From Acidobacteriota bacterium (GTDB lineage: Bacteria; Acidobacteriota; Terriglobia; Terriglobales; Acidobacteriaceae): a stretch of DNA of 6,458 bases. A program made the position numbers and the translations under genes. Below, one piece after another: positions 1 to 6,032 of the stretch; the stretch's first letter is position 1; every line of letters begins with the position of its first letter. The DNA lies in contig JAKAAZ010000202.1 of assembly GCA_021802085.1 (NCBI GenBank), positions 1 to 6,458 on the forward strand, in the 5' to 3' direction. The notes under the pieces are model-generated. The model made no database searches, had not been told where the DNA came from, and saw only the letters and a program-made list of their open reading frames with translations.

Positions 1-45
1 GTGCCGTAAATGGCGCAAAACAGATGGGCTTTAGCCCCTGAGTGC
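1..45. repeat. Palindromic intergenic repeat (GGGCTTTAGCCC type)
   Basis: GGGCT at 26-30 pairs with AGCCC at 33-37 in a short hairpin, preceded by a GTGCCGTAAATGGCGC stretch. From memory, combinations of a 'GGGGCTAAAGCCC' palindrome with a 'TTACGGCAC' stretch are dispersed widely between genes in Acidobacteriota genomes; that recollection is the main lineage hint here. The element probably continues upstream of the window. Only one copy is present, so repetitiveness cannot be shown from this sequence. Confidence 0.4.
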
Positions 46-112
46 TGCTGTTCGAATCACTTCCATGAATCGAATTGTTGAATGAACTTCAGACTCAGGA
101 CACTACGCTATC

Positions 113-146
113 AGATACCCCGCTGCTTGCGGCGGGGTTATTCATT
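113..146. repeat. 34-bp hairpin repeat, copy 1 (REP-like)
   Basis: The 34 bases are identical to those at 561-594. The core CCCCGCTG / CGGCGGGG forms an 8-bp stem (one G-T wobble) over a CTTG loop at about 118-137, followed by TTATTCATT. The form is that of a REP-like palindrome or a mobile hairpin copied by a RAYT (TnpA-REP) transposase; no such transposase gene is in the window. The hairpin followed by TTATT could also act as a weak Rho-independent terminator, but no gene lies just upstream on either strand. Confidence 0.65.
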
Positions 147-360
147 ATCAAACGTCACAATCGATTGCCTAAAGTGGTTCTCATCTACCGATTTGTCCTA
201 ACTAAACGCCCACCGGCTGATACTCGCGGGATGCAGTCGGTAAAGCCGCTGCTTGATCGCAGACCATGCCGGATTGCTATAATGCCACACGTCCCGTTCA
301 AGACGATGGGTCTCAGTCGGTTTCTGCATTGTCAAACCTAACTGACGCTAAAATATTCGC
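147..360. other. Non-coding stretch, no feature recognised
   Basis: Short open frames cross this stretch on the plus strand, but none has a recognisable protein family, a ribosome binding site or a natural length. I see no tRNA, rRNA or promoter pair that I would defend. It separates hairpin copy 1 from the tandem repeat. Confidence 0.5.
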
Positions 361-502
361 GGTTGAAAGTCTGTGGGTTGAAAGTCTGTGGGTTGAAAGT
401 CTGTGGGTTGAAGGTCTGTGGGTTGAAGGTCTGTGGGTTGAAGGTCTGTGGGTTGAAAGTCTGTGGGTTGAAGGTCTGTGGGTTGAAGGTCTGTGGGTTG
501 AA
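361..502. repeat. 15-bp tandem repeat (minisatellite), nine full units
   Basis: The unit GGTTGAAAGTCTGTG is repeated head to tail from 361 to 495, followed by a partial unit GGTTGAA at 496-502. Two unit types differ at one base (AAAGT or AAGGT), in the order A A A G G G A G G. Because 15 is a multiple of 3, frames stay open on both strands: a plus frame reads repeated ESLWV/EGLWV and a minus frame reads repeated STHRP/STHRL. No spacers separate the units, so this is not CRISPR. The near-perfect units imply recent expansion by slippage or unequal recombination. Confidence 0.95.
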
Positions 503-515
503 TCTCTTCGGGTCT

Positions 516-546
516 GATTCCCCGCCGCTTGCGGCGTAACCTTCAT
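516..546. repeat. Degenerate third copy of the hairpin repeat
   Basis: GATTCCCCGCCGCTTGCGGC, followed by GTAACCTTCAT, matches the 34-base repeat at 113-146 and 561-594 but has lost the closing GGGG run and carries several substitutions. The inner palindrome CGCCGC-TT-GCGGCG is kept. It sits between the tandem repeat and intact copy 2, so two hairpins lie in tandem, about 45 bases apart. Confidence 0.55.
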
Positions 547-560
547 CTCGCGCTGCTTTG

Positions 561-594
561 AGATACCCCGCTGCTTGCGGCGGGGTTATTCATT
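561..594. repeat. 34-bp hairpin repeat, copy 2 (REP-like)
   Basis: Identical over 34 bases to 113-146 and in the same orientation, 448 bases downstream. It has the same CCCCGCTG-CTTG-CGGCGGGG hairpin and TTATTCATT tail. With copy 1 it brackets the minisatellite as a direct repeat. Confidence 0.65.
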
Positions 595-764
595 CTTGGA
601 GGCTGAACCTACACAATTCAGTTCTTCTCGAGCAACTATTCTTAGCCGCAGCAATTACTACACGATTGCAACATGTGATGTCAAGGAAAATATTGCCAGG
701 AGTTTCCCCAGAATTTTGCGGCCTGCCAGCCGAGCAGAAGTTCCATCTGTAAACTTGGCGGAGT

Positions 765-1163
765 TTGTTGCGGCGGATCGAAGCTGGTTTGCGACAGAAT
801 TCGCTTGATTCCATCGGCCAGCGCATAGCGGAAGGGTGGAATCCCAAAGAACCGCTGCGAGATAATCAGCAGCTTCTCGAAGGGGATGTGCAGCTTCAGC
901 TTTTGGCCCAAAGAGATCCCGGCAAAGTAGGCCGCCGCGATCGGCTGCGAATCTCGACTGGCTTTGTCGAATCGGCTGTCAACGAGATCCTTGCGAAGCG
1001 CATAGTGAAAAAGCAGCGGATGAGATGGAACCGGTACAGTATCCAGCCTTTCCTCGACGTCCGCTTCCAGGTTCTCAGCGCCACCTCGGAAGATGCATTC
1101 CGCCGTTGGCGCCGGGACTTTCGTCCTCACGTAGACCTACTCCAGTCTGCTGCCGCTGCTTGA
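765..1163 (+). pseudogene. C-terminal remnant of a DDE-type IS transposase (left copy)
   Basis: The plus frame contains ISTGFVESAVNEI, then AKRIVKKQRMRWNRY, then an FLDVRFQVLS stretch and a DAFRRW..FRP tail. This is the conserved C-terminal region of a common DDE transposase group in which the catalytic Glu lies in the 'FVES.VN' helix and is followed by 'KRM.KKQQMRW'. I cannot name the IS family with confidence. The remnant is degenerate: an in-frame stop (TAA 750-752) precedes it, the 880-950 segment aligns poorly with the right-hand copy and suggests a frameshift, and the N-terminal half including the first catalytic Asp residues is missing. The frame ends at TGA 1161-1163, 27 bases before the presumed IS end. 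A long antisense frame over the same bases is a shadow. It is related to the inverted copy at 5254-5557 by roughly three-quarters nucleotide identity by eye. Confidence 0.75.
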
Positions 1164-1167
1164 CCAT

Positions 1168-1190
1168 CCCACAACTTTGCATGCTCTTCC
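1168..1190 (+). repeat. Terminal inverted repeat of the left IS remnant
   Basis: CCCACAACTTTGCA followed by TGCTCTTCC lies just after the transposase stop codon. Its reverse complement GGAAGAGCATGCAAAGTTGT matches GGAGAGTGTGCAAAGTTGT at 5227-5245 except for a few bases, in opposite orientation. The position relative to the transposase C-terminus makes this the 3' end of the IS. The outer edge is taken as 1190, within a base or two, so the IS edge coincides with the last base of the hydrolase stop codon (TAG on minus, 1192-1190). Confidence 0.7.
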
Positions 1191-2809
1191 TACTCGGCGA
1201 TCAAGCCCGCATCCTGGGCGTTCAACGAGTAAGTGGAATAGACGACGATGCTCATCGGCGGTATGCAGTCAGACAGAGCCTTACTGACCTCCAGGCTTCG
1301 CTCTGCGCGAAGTTCTACTGTGCACTTATCCTCAGCCTCCCTCGTGAGCGCATAACGCTGTAGGCGCGCCGGGACGGCCAAGCCATCCAATTCGATGTTT
1401 ACATCGACAGCGAAATCGCTTTCGTTCACCACCAGCACGGTGAGATTACCTTTGGGGGTGCGCAGGGCGGTTGCCACGAGTTTTCGGTCCTCCGGGAGAA
1501 AGGGCGCCTCAACGCGAGTGGCGAGCACGCCAGAGTGCTTGGGCAGATAGCGAGAAAGCATCGCGAATTGGTAGTAGGCATTCGGCTGCGGCGTAAAGGA
1601 ATCGAGAAGCTTGTTTTGCTGAATATCCCAAGTGCGCACCAGTTGCCATTGACCATCCAGATCGCCGCGGTTGGTGAAGCTCCACCGATTAAAGCCGTCC
1701 ACGCCGGCATTGATGCCACGAACGACGAGGGAAGCGTTCTTCAGCCCCGATTGGTAGCAAGCGGGACCTGCATCCCAGTGCCCCCATCCATATGCCATGG
1801 TGCCAAACTCGGAGAGAAAGAAAGGCTTGTTCTTGGAGTGCGCCCACTGGGCCCACTGGCTCATGCGCTGCTCGGCCTCCGAGAGGGTGTAACCTCCATC
1901 TCCCTTCATCGACGCAAAGACGGCACCGTAGGAGTGAAGGTCGTAAGCGCCGACGTAGGGATCGAAATCCACTGCAGCAGGCTTGAGGTCCGGTAGATCG
2001 GTCCAATCGGGACCGGAGATAGGCACAGCCAGACCGCGGCGGTCGAACTCCTCCCGCGCGGCCTTCAGAGCCGGTGTAATCGGAAGCGATTTCATGTTGG
2101 AATCCCGCCACCAGCCACCTGGCTCGTTGTTGATACTTACCCACTTGATACAGGTGTATGCTTTTACCCGTATTAGGTGATCGAGCAACTCCCCCAGGCC
2201 GTAAGCCCATTCCGTCATCGAATACGGCGCGCTGCGCAGGCGCCTGATTGGATCGGCCGCGTTGCCAGGGTAAGCATTCCACGCAACGTCGTTCCACATC
2301 TGCTGCAAGAAGACGTCCACGCCGCGGCGCTCTGCCCAATCCAAGATACGGTACAACACCCGCATCTCGGGATTGTCCCAGTCGAAGACACGTCGATCTG
2401 GCTCATACATGCGCTGCTCAAGCTCGACACGGCACCAATCCATTCCCAGCCACTCCGCGTGTTTGAACAGTTCCTCCCAGTGCAGGTCGTCGCTGGCATC
2501 CGGGTTGCCCCCCCACTCGCTGCCAGACCAGGAACCACCTTCCGGTCTCCTACCCGGCAGTGGGGTGTTGATGGTGTGAATGGAGGCGCCAATCCCGCCA
2601 CGCATGACTCGAATCGGTTCCGCGGCCGCTATGTAGATCTTGGCGGGAAAGGGTTGTCCAGCACAATTGCCAGCAGCCTGCAATCCAGGAAAAGAAGGGC
2701 TTTGACTGGAAGCTCCACCGGGAATTGAGAGGGCCCCGAGCGCAACAGGGGACACGACCGCAGCACTCGCACTTGCAAGGAGAAATCTCCTTCTTGTCAG
2801 ATTCATCAT
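1190..2809 (-). CDS. Tat-exported clan-A glycoside hydrolase (cellulase-like)
   Basis: A 539-residue secreted (beta/alpha)8-barrel glycoside hydrolase (numbering from ATG 2809). The N-terminus MMNLTRRRFLLASASAA is a twin-arginine signal (TRRRFL at about 5-10) and a small-residue hydrophobic stretch, implying folded export. The barrel covers about 65-425. WVSINNEPGGWW holds the likely acid/base Glu229 in an NEP motif after strand 4; FFLSEFGTMAYGWG holds the likely nucleophile Glu334. This Asn-Glu-Pro plus late-Glu layout is that of clan GH-A (GH5, GH30, GH39 and relatives); the exact family is not certain. Residues about 425-535 resemble the small beta-sandwich that often follows such barrels. 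The C-terminus (SIVVYSTYSL...) looks natural, not cut. Start: AAAGGA sits 5 bases before ATG 2809 (8 before ATG 2806), while the upstream ATG 2839 has no ribosome site. Substrate unknown; a beta-glucan or other plant or microbial polysaccharide is inferred. The gene is divergent from the oxidoreductase and its stop abuts an IS end. Confidence 0.88.
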   Translation of the reverse strand: MMNLTRRRFLLASASAAVVSPVALGALSIPGGASSQSPSFPGLQAAGNCAGQPFPAKIYIAAAEPIRVMRGGIGASIHTINTPLPGRRPEGGSWSGSEWGGNPDASDDLHWEELFKHAEWLGMDWCRVELEQRMYEPDRRVFDWDNPEMRVLYRILDWAERRGVDVFLQQMWNDVAWNAYPGNAADPIRRLRSAPYSMTEWAYGLGELLDHLIRVKAYTCIKWVSINNEPGGWWRDSNMKSLPITPALKAAREEFDRRGLAVPISGPDWTDLPDLKPAAVDFDPYVGAYDLHSYGAVFASMKGDGGYTLSEAEQRMSQWAQWAHSKNKPFFLSEFGTMAYGWGHWDAGPACYQSGLKNASLVVRGINAGVDGFNRWSFTNRGDLDGQWQLVRTWDIQQNKLLDSFTPQPNAYYQFAMLSRYLPKHSGVLATRVEAPFLPEDRKLVATALRTPKGNLTVLVVNESDFAVDVNIELDGLAVPARLQRYALTREAEDKCTVELRAERSLEVSKALSDCIPPMSIVVYSTYSLNAQDAGLIAE

Positions 2810-2814
2810 TATCA

Positions 2815-2821
2815 TCCTTTC
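2815..2821 (-). promoter_or_regulatory. Ribosome binding site of the glycoside hydrolase gene
   Basis: GAAAGGA on the minus strand lies 5 bases upstream of ATG 2809 and 8 upstream of the adjacent ATG 2806. It decides against the longer frame from ATG 2839, whose upstream bases (ACTACCCGGTTT) hold no purine-rich site and which would place ten extra residues before the Tat motif. Confidence 0.6.
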
Positions 2822-3200
2822 AAAAACCTTCTGGAACATAAACCGGGTAGTGGATTGTAGCTGTACAGGTGGCAGTGTTGTGAGTCGTCGAACGAGCCGC
2901 TATTATTATGCCTGTTTGCTATCTCGCCTTGCACAACCGATTTTGAATTCCACATTTCTGAAACAGCGCGAACTGGGACTGATCCAGCAAGAGGCTCAAA
3001 AGGATAAGCGTTTCGGTGGCACCGCTTTTTGCTCGGGCATAATCCGTTGCCGACTCCCTCGTAAATCACTTAGAAATTTCGTCGATTTTTTGTAAGCATA
3101 TGTAAATTCCCCTTTCTTGAGGAGTAGCTTTGGAACAAATGCAGGAAGATTGCGCTCCAGGCAAAAGAGGGGCATCTTCTCTCGTGGCCGGGAAAGCAAA
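2822..3200. promoter_or_regulatory. Divergent intergenic region between the two intact genes
   Basis: About 390 bases separate the two start codons, so this stretch should carry both promoters. It is visibly more AT-rich than the flanking genes, especially 2930-2960 and 3065-3116. I could not find a sigma-70 -35/-10 pair with normal spacing on either strand that I would defend. A perfect 8-bp palindrome CTGTACAG lies at 2861-2868, about 52 bases upstream of the hydrolase start, and is a possible but unproven operator half-site. No small gene is recognised; short frames here lack family features. Confidence 0.45.
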
Positions 3201-5225
3201 ATGAGAATTCCGGTTCAATCAACAAGTCTCCTGAACGGCGATCGCGTCGCCATTGTCGGCGGCGGGCCTGCCGGTTCGTTTTTCGCCATCCATCTTCTTC
3301 GGGAAGCCAAGCGGCTCGATCGAAACATCGAGGTTGTGATCGTCGAGAAACGTGGCCCGTCCGACCTGAACCTCGACGACTTTCAATGCAAGGGATGCAA
3401 CTTTTGCGCCGGCCTTATCTCCCCGAGGTTGAATGAGATATTCGAAGAGTGCGGCCTCGTTGTTCCGGAGGAGATCATCCAGGAACGCATCGACTACGTC
3501 TGGATACACGGGCAGTGGAAGAACCTCCGTCTTCGAGTTCCCAACGACAAGAAGATGTACTCAGTGTTCAGGGGCTTGTTACCCGGCAGAAGGACCGGCA
3601 AACCTGCGGGGTTCGATGGGTTTCTGCTCGGTGAAGCGGTTAAGGAAGGCGCGCGCATCCTGTATGGTGAAGTCCAGACGATTGCCTACGATGCGTCTGG
3701 GATGCCCGAACTCACGATAAGGACGCCATCCGGAGAGAATGTCTCGCTCGATGCCAGCTTCGTGAGTATCGCAACCGGAATCAATGCGCACTACGGCTCT
3801 CCTTATAGTGCCGATGGGCTCATCGTCTCCGTCAAGCGGTTGAATCCATCGTTCGTTCCCGGTAAGACCCGAAGGGCCCTCATCTTCGAGCTCGACGTGG
3901 GTGAGAACTTTCTCAAACGCAACATGAATCGGGAGATCTACTTCATCGAGTACGGCTCGAAACACCTCGCCCTTGAGCATACTGCGCTCATTCCCAAGGG
4001 TAGATTCTTAACCGTCGCCCTGATCGGCAAGTGTATAGACGAAGCGGTCTTGCCACGAGACAGTCGGCAAATCATCCGCGATTTCCTGACGTTGCCGCAG
4101 ATTGACAGCATCTTGCCAGGCATTGCGGCAGCTCCCCTCGCCTGTGTTTGTGCTCCCAGAATGACCGTGGCCACTGCGGCATTTCCTTTCGGCGACCGGT
4201 TTGCCATCATCGGTGACGCAGTCGGGTCGCGATTGAACAAAGATGGTCTCTACTCAGCCCACGCGACGGCGAGCCAGTTGGCACAGGCCGTGCTCCATGA
4301 GGGAATCGATAAGCAGGCTCTCGCCCGGGGATACGGGAAGACCATCGCATGGCTTGTGGCTGACAATCGGTTCGGGCGTATAGTATTTGCCGTGAGCCGG
4401 GTAGCGTTCACCATGCCCCTGGTGAGCCGCGTCGTGTACCAGGCATTTGCTACCGAGTACAAGGTGCGCGACGAGCCGAGTCGGCCCCTGAGTGCAGTGC
4501 TATGGAAGATCGCCAGCGGCACAGCCGACTATCGGGAAGTGTTTCGGGAGATGTGCGGCTACGACGTTCTGCGATCCGTTCTCGCCGGTGCGGTGGTCAC
4601 GGTAAGGAACGTGGCGTTGGAGCTGTTTCTAGGCGTGCAATGGGGGGAGTACGGACGCTATCCGACAGTCGTGCTGAAAGAGAAGCGCGAAGCGCTAAAG
4701 GAGCAACTTGCTTCAGGTCTGGGAATGGAACTTGGCAAATCGCCTGACTTCGAACGCATGTACTGGATCAAGATCCGGGGTTCCGAGGAAGAGATCATGG
4801 AGGAACTCGCCAAGTTCGGCCAACCCAATGCAAGGTTCCTCAAGCTGCGAATCGTCAATATGCGACAGATCCAGGGAACGCCCAACCAGGTGAGATCGGT
4901 AATTCGATACAGGGTACCGTTCGTGCAGTTGGCCGCGGAACTGCGGCTGACCAATAGAGTTCGCTTCGAGACCTTGCTCTATCAGGCCGACGAGGGGCTT
5001 GTGGATCACGGGAAACTCATCTTCAACGTCGCCCCGACCACGGACGGAAACCGCAGGCTCTCCATTTACGCAGAGTTCGACTACAAGAAAGGCAAGGGCT
5101 TCGCGAGTCGGATAATGTGGAAGGGCGCCAGATTATTGTTTCCCGAGTTCGTACACGACGTCGTGTGGAACCATGCCGTGTGCACAATCAAGGAAGATGT
5201 CGAGCGGAAGCAGGGCCACGCCTAG
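3201..5225 (+). CDS. FAD-dependent oxidoreductase, geranylgeranyl-reductase-like, with extra C-terminal domain
   Basis: A 674-residue flavoprotein (numbering from ATG 3201). VAIVGGGPAGSFFA (about 16-29) is the GxGxxG dinucleotide-binding motif; VVIVEKR (45-51) is the end of the second strand with its acidic ribose-binding Glu; FAIIGDAVG...DGLYSAHATA (334-357) is the conserved GD segment that holds the FAD ribityl and pyrophosphate. This order is that of the geranylgeranyl reductase / p-hydroxybenzoate hydroxylase-fold group, so reduction or oxygenation of an isoprenoid, lipid or aromatic substrate is likely but unassigned. Unusual is the cluster CKGCNFC (Cys63, 66, 69), a CxxCxxC arrangement that could bind a metal or act in redox. 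After about residue 400 comes a helical region, then about 470-674, an alpha/beta segment possibly of START/SRPBCC ligand-binding type. Family members usually end near 350-450 residues. Start: the frame stays open to TTG 3117, but that codon has no ribosome site; ATG 3201 follows GGGAAAG and puts the FAD motif near the N-terminus as usual. The stop lies one base from an IS end. Confidence 0.85.
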   Translation: MRIPVQSTSLLNGDRVAIVGGGPAGSFFAIHLLREAKRLDRNIEVVIVEKRGPSDLNLDDFQCKGCNFCAGLISPRLNEIFEECGLVVPEEIIQERIDYVWIHGQWKNLRLRVPNDKKMYSVFRGLLPGRRTGKPAGFDGFLLGEAVKEGARILYGEVQTIAYDASGMPELTIRTPSGENVSLDASFVSIATGINAHYGSPYSADGLIVSVKRLNPSFVPGKTRRALIFELDVGENFLKRNMNREIYFIEYGSKHLALEHTALIPKGRFLTVALIGKCIDEAVLPRDSRQIIRDFLTLPQIDSILPGIAAAPLACVCAPRMTVATAAFPFGDRFAIIGDAVGSRLNKDGLYSAHATASQLAQAVLHEGIDKQALARGYGKTIAWLVADNRFGRIVFAVSRVAFTMPLVSRVVYQAFATEYKVRDEPSRPLSAVLWKIASGTADYREVFREMCGYDVLRSVLAGAVVTVRNVALELFLGVQWGEYGRYPTVVLKEKREALKEQLASGLGMELGKSPDFERMYWIKIRGSEEEIMEELAKFGQPNARFLKLRIVNMRQIQGTPNQVRSVIRYRVPFVQLAAELRLTNRVRFETLLYQADEGLVDHGKLIFNVAPTTDGNRRLSIYAEFDYKKGKGFASRIMWKGARLLFPEFVHDVVWNHAVCTIKEDVERKQGHA

Positions 5226-5226
5226 T

Positions 5227-5248
5227 GGAGAGTGTGCAAAGTTGTGGG
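5227..5248 (-). repeat. Terminal inverted repeat of the right IS remnant
   Basis: GGAGAGTGTGCAAAGTTGTG on the plus strand is the inverted counterpart of 1168-1190. On the minus strand it reads CCCACAACTTTGCACACTCT just downstream of the right transposase stop (TGA 5256-5254), again with the outer edge 27 bases after the stop. It begins one base after the TAG stop of the oxidoreductase. Confidence 0.7.
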
Positions 5249-5253
5249 TAGTG

Positions 5254-5557
5254 TCATGCTGACAGAACCTGTTGGGTTTGGTCAGCGACAGGCCGGAAGC
5301 CTTTGCGCCAATGACGGAATGCGCCTTCCAAAGTGCCGTTGAGTACCTGAATGCGAACGTCGAGAAAGCTCTGGACGGTGTACCGGTTCCATCGCATCTG
5401 CTGTTTCTTCACCATCCGTTACCCGACAATTTCATTGACTGCGGACTCGACAAACCCAGTTGAGATCCGTTGACCAGCGCGGTAACGCTTGTCGTAATCG
5501 GGCATGGAGTCTGCATTCAATTCCAGATAGCGAATCGTCTCCAACAGCGTGTGCGTT
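5254..5557 (-). pseudogene. C-terminal remnant of a DDE-type IS transposase (right, inverted copy)
   Basis: The minus strand reads LLETIRYLELNAD, then YDKRYRAGQRISTGF, VESAVNEIVG, an in-frame stop (TAA 5421-5419), then RMVKKQQMRWNRY, FLDVRIQVLN and a FRHW..FRPVADQ tail ending at TGA 5256-5254. It is the same transposase type as the left remnant and better preserved in the segment before ISTGFVES, yet dead because of the internal stop and loss of everything N-terminal. The upstream break is near 5557, where an IS630-type sequence begins next to a TA. Together with the left copy it forms inward-facing ends around the two intact genes. A 63-codon plus-strand frame over the same bases is an antisense shadow. 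Confidence 0.8.
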
Positions 5558-5585
5558 ATACATCGGCGCATAAATAAAGGGACAT

Positions 5586-5615
5586 ATATGGCCTACTGGC
5601 GCTGGGAGGCCATAT
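5586..5615 (+). promoter_or_regulatory. Hairpin over the Shine-Dalgarno and start codon of the IS630-type ORF
   Basis: ATATGGCCT (5586-5594) pairs perfectly with AGGCCATAT (5607-5615), a 9-bp stem over a 12-base loop. The 3' arm includes part of the GGGAGG ribosome site (5604-5609) and the first two bases of the ATG at 5614. In an mRNA reading through from outside the element this would hide the initiation site. Such sequestration is a known way for insertion sequences to avoid expression from neighbouring promoters; that it does so here is inferred. Confidence 0.45.
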
Positions 5616-5757
5616 GCCGCCACGCCTGTTGCAATTGCATCCCAGCGCCTATCAGCGGTTGGTTCGCCTGAGCAAAGAAGCAGAAAGAGATGGGGCCTAC
5701 CGTGTGGCGAAACGATCGCGCGCCGTGGCGCTGAATTCCGAAGGACATACCAGCGGA
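5614..5757 (+). pseudogene. N-terminal fragment of an IS630-type transposase
   Basis: MPPRLLQLHPSAYQRL...KRSRAVALNSEGHTSG is the start of a helix-turn-helix DNA-binding domain of the IS630/Tc1-mariner group, where 'MPPRL' starts and 'RA.ALN..G.TSG' before the recognition helices are common. About 48 codons survive. After GHTSG the expected helix-turn-helix continuation is lost and the frame runs into the end of another element (5758 onward), making a meaningless tail. GGGAGG four bases before ATG 5614 supports this start. The sequence 5557-5613 upstream is probably the left end of this element, inserted at a TA in the right transposase remnant. Confidence 0.55.
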
Positions 5758-5780
5758 GCATTAGAGCATTTTCACAGTTG

Positions 5781-6032
5781 CTATAGAGTGCCGAAGTGGG
5801 TTCTGAGCCATGCTTCGGCGTTCCCCGGAGAGAGCTGCGGCAACAACTCGGAAATGGCTTCCTCCAGTGCTTCTTTGGTGCGAGCCTGGACCGAGCGCAG
5901 CAGCAGTTTGAGCTTCGACCAGGCCTTTTCGATGGGGTTCAGGTCGGGCGAATAGGGCGGCAGGTAGAGCAGTTCCGCGCCTGCCGCCGCGATCCTCTCC
6001 CGCACGCCATCGACCTTGTTGGCGCTGAGATT
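5781..6032 (-). pseudogene. C-terminal fragment of an IS630-family transposase
   Basis: The minus strand reads NLSANKVDGVRERI, AAGAELLYLPPYSPDLNPIE, KAWSKLKLLLR, then EALEEAISELLPQLSP and a short tail to TAG 5783-5781. LPPYSPDLNPIE is the signature around the final catalytic acidic residue of IS630-family DDE transposases, and N-L-S-A-[HN]-K is the segment after the second catalytic Asp. That Asp codon itself is just lost: the base before NL reads CAT (His), which marks the break near 6033. About 83 codons remain, with no start and no first Asp. The element's outer end probably lies at about 5755-5780. It points opposite to the N-terminal fragment at 5614-5757, so these are pieces of two different elements, not halves of one gene. 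Confidence 0.85.

Noticed and set aside
361..502. CRISPR-like array
   Set aside because: Units are 15 bases, directly abutting, with no spacers and no cas genes.
266..517. An 83-codon plus frame with repeated ESLWV/EGLWV as a repeat protein gene
   Set aside because: The 15-bp repeat keeps frames open on both strands; there is no ribosome site, no homologous domain, and the non-repeat part reads as random sequence.
681..1130. A 149-codon minus-strand frame whose N-terminal part resembles a 63-codon plus-strand frame at 5272-5463, looking like a conserved pair of unknown proteins
   Set aside because: The similarity comes from the two related transposase remnants on the opposite strands. The transposase motifs (FVESAVNEI, KKQxMRW) explain both, and the antisense frames have no family features or start signals.
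2861..2868. LexA/SOS box suggested by CTGTACAG
   Set aside because: A LexA box needs CTGT and ACAG separated by about eight bases; here they abut. It remains only a possible palindromic operator.
2893..2945. Sigma-70 promoter for the hydrolase on the minus strand (TTGTGC and TAATAAT)
   Set aside because: The spacing is about 22 bases, well outside 16-18, and no better -35 fits the TAATAAT box.
3006..3030. Rho-independent terminator (AAGCG...CGCTTTTT) in the divergent intergenic region
   Set aside because: The stem is only 4-5 bp with a poor loop, and neither neighbouring gene ends here; both start from this region.
3117..3200. Longer N-terminus for the oxidoreductase from TTG 3117
   Set aside because: No ribosome site precedes TTG 3117, the extra 28 residues are basic and unlike the family, and the FAD motif is correctly placed from ATG 3201.
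5614..6032. One IS630 element with both its ends present
   Set aside because: The N-terminal piece is on plus and the C-terminal piece on minus, facing each other, and the central catalytic part is missing, so they derive from separate elements or a rearrangement.
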